Translations under genes and position numbers: made by a program | The notes under the pieces: model-generated | Seen by the model: only the letters and a program-made list of their open reading frames with translations | Databases searched by the model: none | Told to the model about the DNA's origin: nothing | Source of the DNA: Anaerolineae bacterium | GTDB taxonomy: Bacteria > Chloroflexota > Anaerolineae > B4-G1 > SLSP01 | Length of the DNA: 7,987 nt | Reading direction: 5' to 3' | NCBI GenBank assembly: GCA_016927095.1 | Contig: JAFGNI010000497.1 | Span: forward strand, 1-7,987 | Part shown: positions 1 through 7,200 of the stretch, in pieces | Layout of the letters: every line of letters starts with the position of its first letter | How positions within the stretch are numbered: position 1 is the first letter of the stretch

Positions 1-105
1 ACCGATGCCGGTCACATCTACGCCGTCCTTGAAGGCGCGGTCCATTGGGTCGAGGACAATTACTTCCAAGTCCAGGTTATCGATTGGGAGACAGAACTCC
101 GCTAG
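1..105 (+). CDS. 3' end of an unidentified upstream gene (partial)
   Basis: Frame 1 is open from the window edge to a TAG stop at 103-105, giving 34 residues that end in FQVQVIDWETELR. The composition is protein-like, with many aromatic and acidic residues and a G-x-x-Y-x-V-L-E-G stretch, and the stop lies just before the dnaG start. This is what the last codons of a closely linked upstream gene would look like. The fragment is too short to name. The G-x-x-Y-x-V-L-E-G pattern is loosely cupin-like, but that is not enough for a call. The dnaG reading frame is also open here, but its translation is rich in Ser, Arg and Thr and unlike any primase N-terminus, so I prefer the frame 1 reading. Confidence 0.6.
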   Translation, partial: TDAGHIYAVLEGAVHWVEDNYFQVQVIDWETELR

Positions 106-118
106 ACGGACGCACCCT

Positions 119-1990
119 ATGAACGTTGTCGACGAAGTCAAGGAACGCCTGGACATCACGGATTTCGTCAGCCGACACGTACAGCTCCAGAAATCAGGGC
201 GCTACTTCAAGGGCCTGTGCCCATTTCACACCGAGAAGACACCCTCGTTCTTCGTCTTTCCAGACAACCAGCGGTGGCATTGCTTCGGTTGTGGGGCCGG
301 TGGCGACATCTTCAACTTCGTGATGCAGCTTGAGGGAGTCGACTTCCGCACCGCTCTGGAGGAACTGGCACGTCAGGCCGGCGTACCACTCCGGGAGCGC
401 TCCCCGCAGGAGGTTCAGGCTGAGGACGAAGCCGACCGACTGCGCTCTCTGCTTGCTGAGGCCGTCGCCTACTACCACGCGCTGCTGATGTCAGCGCCCC
501 AGGCGGGGCCGGCACGTGCGTATCTCCGTGATCGTGGCTTCAAGCGGGAGACCGTCGAGACCTTTCAACTCGGCTATAGCCTCGATGCCTGGGACGCGGC
601 GCGCACCCACCTGTTGGGCAAGGGCTACACTGTGGAGGAGCAGATTGCTGCGGGCATGCTGGTGGAGCGGGACGAGGGCGGTACCTACGACCGCTTCCGC
701 GACCGGCTGATGATCCCCATCTTCGACCGGCGAGGGCGTCCCATCGCCTTCGGCGGGCGGGTCCTGCAACCGGATCAGCAGCCCAAGTACATGAACTCAC
801 CCCAGACACCGCTGTTCGACAAGGGCTCCGTGCTCTTTGGCTACCATCTGGCGAGTCGCGCGATTCGAGCTGCTGGGGCCGCAGTTATTGTCGAAGGCTA
901 CATGGACGTGATGATTCCCCACCAGGCCGGGTACCGGAACGTCGTGGCGCCGATGGGTACGGCACTGAGCGAGACGCACCTGAAACAGCTCCAGAGGCTC
1001 ACCGAGCGTTACATCCTCGCCCTCGACCCCGATACCGCCGGCATCCACGGGACGCTGCAGGGATTGGATACGGCCCGCAAGACGCTCGATCGTGACTGGG
1101 ACGCGGTCTTCGATGCCCGCGGTCTCATCGGATATGAGGGAAGGTTGAAAGCCGACATCCGCGTGCTCACACTTCCTGATGGTCTGGATCCCGATGAGCT
1201 CATACTGCAGGATCCCCAGCGCTGGGAGCGCTTGGTCGACGCGTCGCAGCCAGTGGTCAGGTTCTACTTCCAACAGATGCTGTCTCAGGGCAATCCTGAC
1301 GAGCCCAAGCGGAAGTCCCAGATCGTCGATGAGATGCTGCCGCTCCTGAAAGACATATCCGATAACATCGAGCGCGAGGCCTACACGCAGGAGATCGCTG
1401 TGGAGCTTGGCATCGACCCGCGTACCCTCCTGGACCGTCTGCGCGCCATTGACAGAGCCGAGGCCATCCGCACCCAAGCCGCGGTCCGCAGCCAAACCAC
1501 GCCGGCTCAGACGCGCGCGCCGTCGACCTTGGAAACCCATGTACTGACCGTGCTGTTGCACCACCCCGAGATCCGCCCCGGAGCAGATGTCTTGTTGTCA
1601 GAGATGGGGCTCGAACCTATGCGCGATCAGGATTTCGCCTCGCAGTACCGGCTGATCTGGACATCGTGGTGTATGATGCAGGAACACCCGGAGCTCGAAC
1701 TTGAGGATTTTCTGCCTTCGGATATGCTAGAACTCGTCGGTAGCTGGATGCGGCAGGGGCTTCCCGACATGTCGCAGTCCCAGTGGGAGCGCGACGTGAT
1801 GCGCACCATCGTGCGGATTCGTGAGCGGGAACGCCGGGAAGAGTTGAGGCAGAGTCAGGCAGCGTTGAGATCCGCGCAGATAGAGAACGATAGCGAAGCG
1901 ATCTCCAGTATCAACAAGAGAATTGTGGCTATCTCCGATGCGTTGCGAAGACTACAGTGGGCGTTGGCCCAGCGTCCGTCTCACGTCTAG
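119..1990 (+). CDS. dnaG: DNA primase DnaG
   Basis: Makes the short RNA primers for lagging-strand and origin synthesis, working with the replicative helicase DnaB at the fork. The protein is 623 residues, slightly longer than the roughly 600 usual for the family. Residues 34-63 form the CHC2 zinc-binding domain, with ligands C34, H37, C55 and C58 in the CPFHTEKTPSF...WHCFGCGAGGD signature. The RNA polymerase core follows, with RFRDRLM at 192-198 and KYMNSP at 223-228. The TOPRIM domain has the catalytic Glu in VEGYMD (E259) and the metal-binding DPD (D303, D305). A segment at about 324-345 looks inserted relative to typical primases. Residues from about 470 to the end form the DnaB-binding region. 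I chose ATG 119 because family proteins begin a few residues before the VKERLDI motif; the frame is open further upstream but there it covers the previous gene. No clear ribosome binding site precedes it, so translation may be coupled to the upstream gene, whose stop is 13 bases away. Confidence 0.97.
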   Translation: MNVVDEVKERLDITDFVSRHVQLQKSGRYFKGLCPFHTEKTPSFFVFPDNQRWHCFGCGAGGDIFNFVMQLEGVDFRTALEELARQAGVPLRERSPQEVQAEDEADRLRSLLAEAVAYYHALLMSAPQAGPARAYLRDRGFKRETVETFQLGYSLDAWDAARTHLLGKGYTVEEQIAAGMLVERDEGGTYDRFRDRLMIPIFDRRGRPIAFGGRVLQPDQQPKYMNSPQTPLFDKGSVLFGYHLASRAIRAAGAAVIVEGYMDVMIPHQAGYRNVVAPMGTALSETHLKQLQRLTERYILALDPDTAGIHGTLQGLDTARKTLDRDWDAVFDARGLIGYEGRLKADIRVLTLPDGLDPDELILQDPQRWERLVDASQPVVRFYFQQMLSQGNPDEPKRKSQIVDEMLPLLKDISDNIEREAYTQEIAVELGIDPRTLLDRLRAIDRAEAIRTQAAVRSQTTPAQTRAPSTLETHVLTVLLHHPEIRPGADVLLSEMGLEPMRDQDFASQYRLIWTSWCMMQEHPELELEDFLPSDMLELVGSWMRQGLPDMSQSQWERDVMRTIVRIRERERREELRQSQAALRSAQIENDSEAISSINKRIVAISDALRRLQWALAQRPSHV

Positions 1991-2007
1991 TCGAGGGGCC
2001 GGGTTCT

Positions 2008-2014
2008 AAGGAGG
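2008..2014 (+). promoter_or_regulatory. Ribosome binding site of rpoD, short spacing
   Basis: AAGGAGG is a full match to the Shine-Dalgarno consensus, but only 3 bases separate it from the ATG at 2018. The usual distance is about 5-9. No other in-frame start nearby fits better, so the assigned start stands. Confidence 0.75.
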
Positions 2015-2017
2015 GGT

Positions 2018-3619
2018 ATGGCACGATCACAGCGCAACGACCAGCGATCGCGCACCATAGACAAGGAGATCTGGGACGACGACACACTAGCAGAGGATGA
2101 GCTGGAGGACGAGCTGGACGACGACGAAGTAAACGATCTCGACGAGGACGAAGAGAGTGAGGAGTTGCTGCCCGAGCTGGAGATCGAGGAGGAGCCCTCG
2201 TCGGACGAGTTGAACGAGATCGAGAAGCAGCTAGCGAGGCCGGCTGCACTGCAGGACCTCGTCGATGACCCGGTCCGTATGTATCTGCGCGAGATCGGTC
2301 GGGTGGACCTGCTGGAGCCCCATCAGGAGGTCTGGATCTGTTTGATCCGCGACGCCTCAGAGAACCTGGCAGATGCCTGTCAAGAGGTGGCGGTGGCAAC
2401 CGACCCCGACGTGGTGCAGGAGCAGCAGATGGCCTTCTACACCCGAGCTCGCAAGGCGGCAGGCAACGCCAGCCGTCTCGCGCGCCAAGCTAAGATCGCG
2501 ATTCCCAGCGACTCCAACTGCCTAGACGAGATCCTACGCCAGCAGCAGGTTCTGGTCTCCCCAGGACCGTCCCCGCTCTACCAACTGATGGGACCGAATC
2601 AATGGGGTGATGATCCGGAGTGGCGTCCGATCATCTCAGCGCTCATTGAGGTCGCCATCAACCTCTACCTCCTGCGCCCGGAAATTGTGGCCTACATCCG
2701 CGACAAGACCCTGGAAGGCCCCCGCTGGCCCACAGTCACTCAGATTCAGGAGTTGCTCTCCAGCTATGAGGACGCCTTCGACTGGTGGAAACATGTCGAG
2801 GTGATGGCTGCGGAAGCGCAACAGATGCTCGTCCGGGCCAATCTGCGCCTTGTCGTCAACATCGCCAAACGCTACATCGGCCGCGGCGTGAATTTCCTGG
2901 ATCTGATCCAGGAGGGCAACATCGGCCTGCTGAGGGCGGTCGAGAAGTTTGACTACATGCGTGGCTATAAGTTCTCGACCTATGCCACCTGGTGGATTCG
3001 GCAAGCCATCAGCCGGTGTATCGCTGATCAAGCCCGCACGATCCGGATCCCGGTCCATATGGTCGAGACCATCAACCGGCTGATGCGCATCCAGCGACGG
3101 ATGATGCAGGAGCTGGGGCGCGACCCCACGCTGGATGAGCTGGCCCTGGAAATGGACGTGATGGACCCCAGGGATATCCAGATCATCCGTGACATCCGGG
3201 AACGGGGCGAAGACCTCTCGCCGGCGCTGGAGCGGAAGTTGCGTCGCGCGATGAGCAAGGTGCGGCGGATCATCAGCATCTCTCAGGAGCCGATGTCGCT
3301 GGAAAGTCCTGTAGGCAACGAGGACAACAGCGAGCTATCGGACTTCATCGAGGATGAGAACCTACCCGGCCCGATGGACGCAACCTCGATGCACATGCTT
3401 CGCGAGCAACTGCAGACCATCCTGGGTGAGCTGGGGAGCCGGGAGCGTGAGGTGTTGGAGATGCGATTCGGCCTGAAAGATGGCCGCCCTCACACGTTGG
3501 AGGAAGTGGGGCAGGCCTTCAATGTCACACGCGAGCGCATCCGCCAGATTGAGTCCAAGGCACTGCGAAAGCTCCGGCATCCAGGCCGTAGCCGCAAGCT
3601 GCGCGACTTCCTGACCTAG
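2018..3619 (+). CDS. rpoD: Primary RNA polymerase sigma factor RpoD/SigA
   Basis: Housekeeping sigma-70 factor: binds core RNA polymerase and recognises -35/-10 promoters. It has 533 residues. Residues 18-60 are a very acidic tail (Asp/Glu runs), in the position of region 1.1. Region 1.2 is [12 protein letters not shown] at 84-95. Residues about 113-262 form a long non-conserved segment before region 2. Region 2 spans about 270-345 and is nearly canonical, including [36 protein letters not shown] and [13 protein letters not shown]. Region 3 starts at [15 protein letters not shown] (341-355) and carries an apparent extra segment of about 28 residues (383-411) before [11 protein letters not shown]. 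Region 4 runs from about 463; its helix-turn-helix includes [20 protein letters not shown] and the family ending RKLRDFL. The extended region 2.4 and the R-I-P-V-H-M motif mark a primary rather than an alternative sigma factor. It lies 27 bases after dnaG, as in many bacteria. The large non-conserved and region 3 additions are unlike Bacillus SigA. Confidence 0.97.
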   Translation: MARSQRNDQRSRTIDKEIWDDDTLAEDELEDELDDDEVNDLDEDEESEELLPELEIEEEPSSDELNEIEKQLARPAALQDLVDDPVRMYLREIGRVDLLEPHQEVWICLIRDASENLADACQEVAVATDPDVVQEQQMAFYTRARKAAGNASRLARQAKIAIPSDSNCLDEILRQQQVLVSPGPSPLYQLMGPNQWGDDPEWRPIISALIEVAINLYLLRPEIVAYIRDKTLEGPRWPTVTQIQELLSSYEDAFDWWKHVEVMAAEAQQMLVRANLRLVVNIAKRYIGRGVNFLDLIQEGNIGLLRAVEKFDYMRGYKFSTYATWWIRQAISRCIADQARTIRIPVHMVETINRLMRIQRRMMQELGRDPTLDELALEMDVMDPRDIQIIRDIRERGEDLSPALERKLRRAMSKVRRIISISQEPMSLESPVGNEDNSELSDFIEDENLPGPMDATSMHMLREQLQTILGELGSREREVLEMRFGLKDGRPHTLEEVGQAFNVTRERIRQIESKALRKLRHPGRSRKLRDFLT

Positions 3620-3661
3620 AGGAGATCCGGCACGCCGAGTCCCCCTAAGCACACACGATGA

Positions 3662-3667
3662 GAAGGG
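3662..3667 (+). promoter_or_regulatory. Ribosome binding site that sets the YjbQ-family start
   Basis: GAAGGG lies 5 bases before the ATG at 3673. The in-frame ATG at 3658 has no Shine-Dalgarno-like sequence before it, so 3673 is the better start. Confidence 0.65.
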
Positions 3668-3672
3668 AAAGC

Positions 3673-4083
3673 ATGTTCATCAAGGTTGATATTCAGACCC
3701 GAAGCAAGGTTGACCTCCTCGACATCACCGAACAAGTCAAGCAGGCTATTGCCGAGAGTGGTGTCACGGAGGGCATCTGCTTCCTCTACTGCCCCCACAC
3801 CACAGCCGCCCTGGTCCTGAACGAGAACTGGGATCCAACCGTGGAGAAGGATGTTGCTATGGTGCTCAACCGTATGGTTCCCGACGACCTGCCCTACCGC
3901 CACGGTGAGGGCAACAGCCCGGCACATATCAAGGCGGTACTGGTTGGTACAGACCACTTCATCTTCATCCAGAACGGCGACCTCCAGATGGGACAATGGC
4001 AAGGCATCTTCCTTGCGGAGTTTGATGGGCCCCGACATCGCACGCTATGGGTCAAAGTCGTAGGCGATGCCGACACCTGCTGA
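3673..4083 (+). CDS. yjbQ: YjbQ/UPF0047 family protein (secondary thiamine-phosphate synthase type)
   Basis: The protein has 136 residues, the usual size for this compact single-domain family. It shows the hallmark residues: PHTTAALVLNENWDP at 41-55, with H42, T43, T44, E51 and D54; a second histidine-rich stretch with H77 and H85 (NSPAHIKA); and the C-terminal block MGQWQGIFLAEFDGPRHR at 106-123. In the family these conserved His, Asp and Glu residues line a probable metal or active site. E. coli YjbQ was reported to have weak thiamine-phosphate synthase activity, hence the usual product name, but the physiological role is not settled. No thiamine gene is visible here. An in-frame ATG at 3658 would add five residues; I chose 3673 for its ribosome binding site and because family proteins begin close to this point. 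The last 17 bases overlap the next gene, suggesting coupled translation. Confidence 0.9.
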   Translation: MFIKVDIQTRSKVDLLDITEQVKQAIAESGVTEGICFLYCPHTTAALVLNENWDPTVEKDVAMVLNRMVPDDLPYRHGEGNSPAHIKAVLVGTDHFIFIQNGDLQMGQWQGIFLAEFDGPRHRTLWVKVVGDADTC

Positions 4084-6007
4084 TGCCGCACGTCACGTAG
4101 CCGCTATCCCCGCAACGCCAGTAGGCCCGATCCCTTGGGAGCGGATCGAGGCACTTCTCCACCAGGTGATCAAGCCGGGCCGCTATGTAGGTGGAGAGTA
4201 CAACGCCACCGAGATGCCCTGGTCCGCAGCCGACCTGCACGTCTGCCTCGCCTTCCCAGACCTCTACGATCTGGGAATGTCCAACTTCGCCTTGATGATC
4301 CTCTACGACATCCTCAATCGCCAGCCTGGCACGCTGGCGCATCGCGCCTATCTGCCGGCGCCGGACATGATCGCGGCGATGCGCCAAGCCGGGCTGCCGC
4401 TTTACGCGCTCGAGAGCTATGAGCCGGTGCAGCGATTTGACATCCTGGCTATCAGCACCGCGTACGAGCAGCTCTACACGAACAGCCTGGAGCTGCTAGA
4501 CCTCGCGGGCCTCCCCATTTGCGGCGAGGACCGGACCACCGACCATCCGCTGGTGATCGGCGGCGGTCACGGTACCTTCAACCCTGAGCCCGTTGCCCCT
4601 TTCTTCGACGCCTTTGTGATCGGCGAAGCTGAAGAGGTGATCCTCGAGATAACCGGGGCTTTCCGCGAGACACGAACGTTGCCGCGCGAAGCGCAACTGC
4701 GCGCATTGGCACAGATACCCGGCGTCTACGTGCCCCGTTTCTACAAGACCCACTACCGGGAAGACGGTGCGATCGACCGGGTCGTCGCCACGACGCCCGA
4801 TGTCCCCGGCACGGTGATGAAACGTCTGATGCCGTCGCTGCCGGCAACACCGGTCCGCCAGTTAGTGCCAAACATCGACACGGTCCACAACCGGGCCGTG
4901 ATTGAGATCCACCGTGGATGCACGCGCGGATGTCGCTTCTGCCAGGCAGGTGCTATCACCAGGCCGGTGCGCGAGCGTCCTGTGGATGAGATCCTCGCCA
5001 GCACGGCGGCGATCATCAACCAGACCGGTTTTGAAGAGATCGCCCTGCTTTCGCTCTCATCTGCAGATTACAGTGAGATTGACACCCTCATCCCTAAGCT
5101 GATGGATCAGTTTGAGGGCGAGCACGTCTCGCTCTCCCTGCCCAGCCTGCGCATCGATGCTTTCTCTGTGGAACTCGCCGACAGCCTGAGCCGGGGGCGG
5201 CACTCCGGTTTCACCTTTGCCCCTGAGGCGGGAAGTGACGCGCTCAGACACCGTATCAACAAGGACATCTCGACAGAGGCTTTGCTTTCTGTGGCTGAGG
5301 ACGTCTTCAGACGCGGGTGGCGGACGATCAAGCTCTACTTCATGATGGGCCTGCCCACCGAGACCGACGAGGACATCGAGGCCATCATCGACCTGGCTCA
5401 TCAGGTCAAGCGCATCGGCTACCAGATCGGTGGGCGCAAGACCGAGATCCACGTCAGCGTGAGCACCTTCGTGCCCAAACCCCACACCGTCTTCCAGTGG
5501 GAGCCGCTCGTGGACGCAGCGACGGCAGAGCGACGACAAGCAATGCTGATCGAGCGGCTGCGCGGTCGAGGCCTGCAGCTATCGTGGAACCGCTATGCGG
5601 GAACGGCATTGGAAGCGCTCCTGGCGCGCGGCGACCGGCGCCTCAGTGCCCTGGTTGAACGGGCGTGGCGGCTCGGCGCACGATTCGATGCCTGGGACGA
5701 TTGGCGCGACCAGGCCGCTTGGGAGCAGGCCTTCGACGAGCTGCCGTCCCAGGAGCTTCAGAAGACCTTCGGCACACGCGACAGGATGCTGCACTTCTAC
5801 CTCTACCGGCGGCGTCGTGAGGACGAATGCTTGCCCTGGGATCACCTGGAGAGCGGGGTTGAGAAACGCTTCTTCCTGCAGGACTACAAGCGTAGCCAGG
5901 AGGGCCAGCTGCTGGTGGACTGCCGCGAACAGTGTCACGCTTGCGGCATCATCCAGAGCTTCGGCGACCTACAGACGGAGGCTTGGCAATGCCCGGTGCT
6001 CCGATGA
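4067..6007 (+). CDS. B12-binding-type radical SAM protein (TIGR03960-like), function unknown
   Basis: The protein has 646 residues. The N-terminal half (about 50-200) resembles the cobalamin-binding-like domain of this radical SAM group, with FPDLYDLGMSN at 63-73, IGGGHGT at 154-160 and GEAEE at 176-180. The B12-binding DxHxxG signature is not evident, so cobalamin binding is uncertain. The radical SAM core begins at HRGCTRGCRFCQAG, with the [4Fe-4S] ligands C285, C289 and C292 in CX3CX2C spacing. These cysteines bind the cluster that cleaves S-adenosylmethionine to a radical. A second CX3CX2C occurs near the C-terminus (C619, C623, C626), with another Cys at C642. The family is typically paired with, or fused to, DUF2344, which is the next gene here. 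The substrate is unknown; RNA modification is sometimes suspected, but nothing in the window proves it. ATG 4067 is the only good in-frame start before the conserved KPGRYVGGE motif. It lacks a clear ribosome binding site, so coupling to the overlapped upstream gene is likely. Confidence 0.9.
   Translation: MPTPADAARHVAAIPATPVGPIPWERIEALLHQVIKPGRYVGGEYNATEMPWSAADLHVCLAFPDLYDLGMSNFALMILYDILNRQPGTLAHRAYLPAPDMIAAMRQAGLPLYALESYEPVQRFDILAISTAYEQLYTNSLELLDLAGLPICGEDRTTDHPLVIGGGHGTFNPEPVAPFFDAFVIGEAEEVILEITGAFRETRTLPREAQLRALAQIPGVYVPRFYKTHYREDGAIDRVVATTPDVPGTVMKRLMPSLPATPVRQLVPNIDTVHNRAVIEIHRGCTRGCRFCQAGAITRPVRERPVDEILASTAAIINQTGFEEIALLSLSSADYSEIDTLIPKLMDQFEGEHVSLSLPSLRIDAFSVELADSLSRGRHSGFTFAPEAGSDALRHRINKDISTEALLSVAEDVFRRGWRTIKLYFMMGLPTETDEDIEAIIDLAHQVKRIGYQIGGRKTEIHVSVSTFVPKPHTVFQWEPLVDAATAERRQAMLIERLRGRGLQLSWNRYAGTALEALLARGDRRLSALVERAWRLGARFDAWDDWRDQAAWEQAFDELPSQELQKTFGTRDRMLHFYLYRRRREDECLPWDHLESGVEKRFFLQDYKRSQEGQLLVDCREQCHACGIIQSFGDLQTEAWQCPVLR
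5976..5980 (+). promoter_or_regulatory. Ribosome binding site of the DUF2344 gene
   Basis: GGAGG lies 8 bases before the ATG at 5989, a near-ideal distance, and sits inside the end of the radical SAM gene. It is 23 bases from the second candidate ATG at 6004, so it favours 5989. Confidence 0.65.
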
Positions 6008-6699
6008 GCCTCAGCCGGCAGGAGGCCAGTTCCCGTCACCAGATCACCTTCGCCACTGCGCGGACCCTGGCCTACGTCTCCGTGCTTGAACTGGGCACAA
6101 TCTGGGAGCGCACCATGCGCCGCGCGCATATCCCGCTCAAGTACAGCCAGGGCTACAACCCGCGTCCGCGCATGCACTTCGCGGCTCCGCTCCCTGTCGG
6201 CTGCGGCAGTGAGGCGGATCTGCTCGATGTCTCGCTTGAGGAGCCTTTGACGTCAGAGGCAGTCCGCGATATGCTGGTAGGTGTGACGCCGCCGGATCTC
6301 TCAGTGGTCGACGTGGTGGCGGTTGACGAGCAAGCACCTTCACTCTCGGACCGGCTGCAGGAGGCGCAGTACCGGGTCTGGCTGCAGGGGCTCGAAGCCG
6401 GCACGCTGGAGACGGCGGTCGCCACCCTTCTCGAAGCGACCAGCCTACCGTTGCCCAAGCGAGGCCGGCGCCACCGGGGCAAGACCTACGACCTGCGGTC
6501 CCTGATACTGGCCCTGGCGCTCGACCCCGAGACACCGGCGCCCTGGGTGGGACTGCACATGCGACTGAACGCCCGGCCTGGGGCAACCGGCAGGCCCGAT
6601 GAGGTGCTCAAGGCGCTCGGGTTCGCGGACAACCCGCGGCGTTGCATACGGACGGCGTTGATCCTCGAACCCCTCGCGGAGCCGAACGCCGAGGCTTGA
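5989..6699 (+). CDS. DUF2344 (TIGR03936-like) protein, partner of the radical SAM protein
   Basis: The protein has 236 residues, a usual length for the stand-alone form. The recognisable core is WERTMRRAHIPLKYSQGYNP at 39-58, followed by PRMHFAAPLPVG at 60-71 and EADLLDVSLEE at 75-85, the family's signature block. A later LPLPKRGRR stretch (143-151) and the YDLRSLI segment (157-163) also fit the family. The SHLD motif I recall for many members reads SVLE here. The function is unknown. The domain is either fused to or next to TIGR03960-type radical SAM proteins in many bacteria, so a joint complex or shared pathway is likely. Start choice: ATG 5989 has a good ribosome binding site and overlaps the upstream gene by 19 bases. 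ATG 6004 would form an ATGA stop/start overlap and cannot be excluded; the difference is only five residues. Confidence 0.9.
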   Translation: MPGAPMSLSRQEASSRHQITFATARTLAYVSVLELGTIWERTMRRAHIPLKYSQGYNPRPRMHFAAPLPVGCGSEADLLDVSLEEPLTSEAVRDMLVGVTPPDLSVVDVVAVDEQAPSLSDRLQEAQYRVWLQGLEAGTLETAVATLLEATSLPLPKRGRRHRGKTYDLRSLILALALDPETPAPWVGLHMRLNARPGATGRPDEVLKALGFADNPRRCIRTALILEPLAEPNAEA

Positions 6700-6770
6700 G
6701 ACGGCGATCATAATCGATGTAGCAGCACTGGCGGTGGGAAACGTAAGCGAAGTCGATGCCAAGTCAGATA

Positions 6771-6776
6771 GGGAGG
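6771..6776 (+). promoter_or_regulatory. Ribosome binding site of the small membrane protein gene
   Basis: GGGAGG lies 4 bases before the ATG at 6781. It supports this short gene being translated despite having no strongly conserved domain. Confidence 0.6.
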
Positions 6777-6780
6777 CCCA

Positions 6781-7200
6781 ATGAGCGAGGAACCGGAAAT
6801 GGTCAATGAAGTACCCGTGGAAGTCGCAGCGCCCGTCGGTGGCACCACACCTCGAGACGCCGGCGATGCGCCGTCCGAAGGTACAGACCGTCCACGTGGT
6901 AAGGTCACGTTTAGGGGCAACACGTACGATCTATCCGCCCTCGGCGCATTTGCCGGCGGCATCCTCGTCCTTGTCTCGTGTCTAACCTGTGGACAAGCGT
7001 TCTATTGTCTGCCGGTCATCCCCCTCATCTTGGGTCTGATCGGGCTCGTGATGGCAAAAGACGCCGTCGACGAGGAGCGGACACGTCTCTGGTCGTGGCT
7101 GGGCATCGGCGGCAGCGGGCTCGCGCTCCTGTTCCTCATCTTCGCAGTTTTCTCCTACTTCGCCTTCATCGCCCTGATCGTCCTACTCAGTCAGACCTGA
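6781..7200 (+). CDS. Small multi-span membrane protein, DUF4190-like
   Basis: The protein has 139 residues. Residues 1-40 form a hydrophilic, acidic and Pro/Ala/Gly-rich tail that is probably disordered. Three hydrophobic segments follow: about 51-69, about 74-92 and about 105-136, the last long enough for one or two passes. Between the second and third spans lies a short charged loop (AKDAVDEERTR, 92-102). The layout of a Gly-rich span, then PLILGLIGLV, a charged loop and a third Gly-rich span resembles the DUF4190 group of small membrane proteins, for which no reaction is known. Three cysteines (C67, C70, C76) cluster at the end of the first span and the start of the second. There is no signal peptide; the first span begins only after residue 50. 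It is co-directional with the DUF2344 gene after an 81-base gap, so it may be transcribed separately. Its stop overlaps the opposing HD gene. Confidence 0.75.
   Translation: MSEEPEMVNEVPVEVAAPVGGTTPRDAGDAPSEGTDRPRGKVTFRGNTYDLSALGAFAGGILVLVSCLTCGQAFYCLPVIPLILGLIGLVMAKDAVDEERTRLWSWLGIGGSGLALLFLIFAVFSYFAFIALIVLLSQT

Noticed and set aside
5..118. Longer DnaG start at ATG 5, adding 38 residues
   Set aside because: The extension is rich in Ser, Arg and Thr, does not look like any primase, and overlaps a better frame 1 coding end. The family start near VKERLDI fits ATG 119.
797..1564. 255-codon open frame on the - strand inside dnaG
   Set aside because: It lies entirely antisense to a clear primase gene and its translation shows no recognisable domain. 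Long antisense open frames are expected in GC-rich coding DNA.
3620..3624. AGGAG just after the rpoD stop as a ribosome binding site
   Set aside because: No ATG, GTG or TTG start lies at a usable distance downstream; the next gene has its own site before 3673.
6696..6714. Possible promoter before the membrane protein gene: TTGAGA with CATAAT
   Set aside because: CATAAT (6709-6714) matches five of six -10 bases, but the TTGAGA at 6696-6701 is only 7 bases away and no suitable -35 lies at about 17 bases.
6476..6937. Similar RG-x-TYDL-x-x-L strings in the DUF2344 protein and the membrane protein
   Set aside because: Only a few residues match, the surrounding sequences are unrelated and the codons differ. 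Chance is the simplest explanation.
7191..7200. Near-palindrome TCAG-AC-CTGA at the convergent stops as a bidirectional terminator
   Set aside because: The arms are only 4 bases with a 2-base centre and no T-run on either side, so no stable terminator hairpin is expected.
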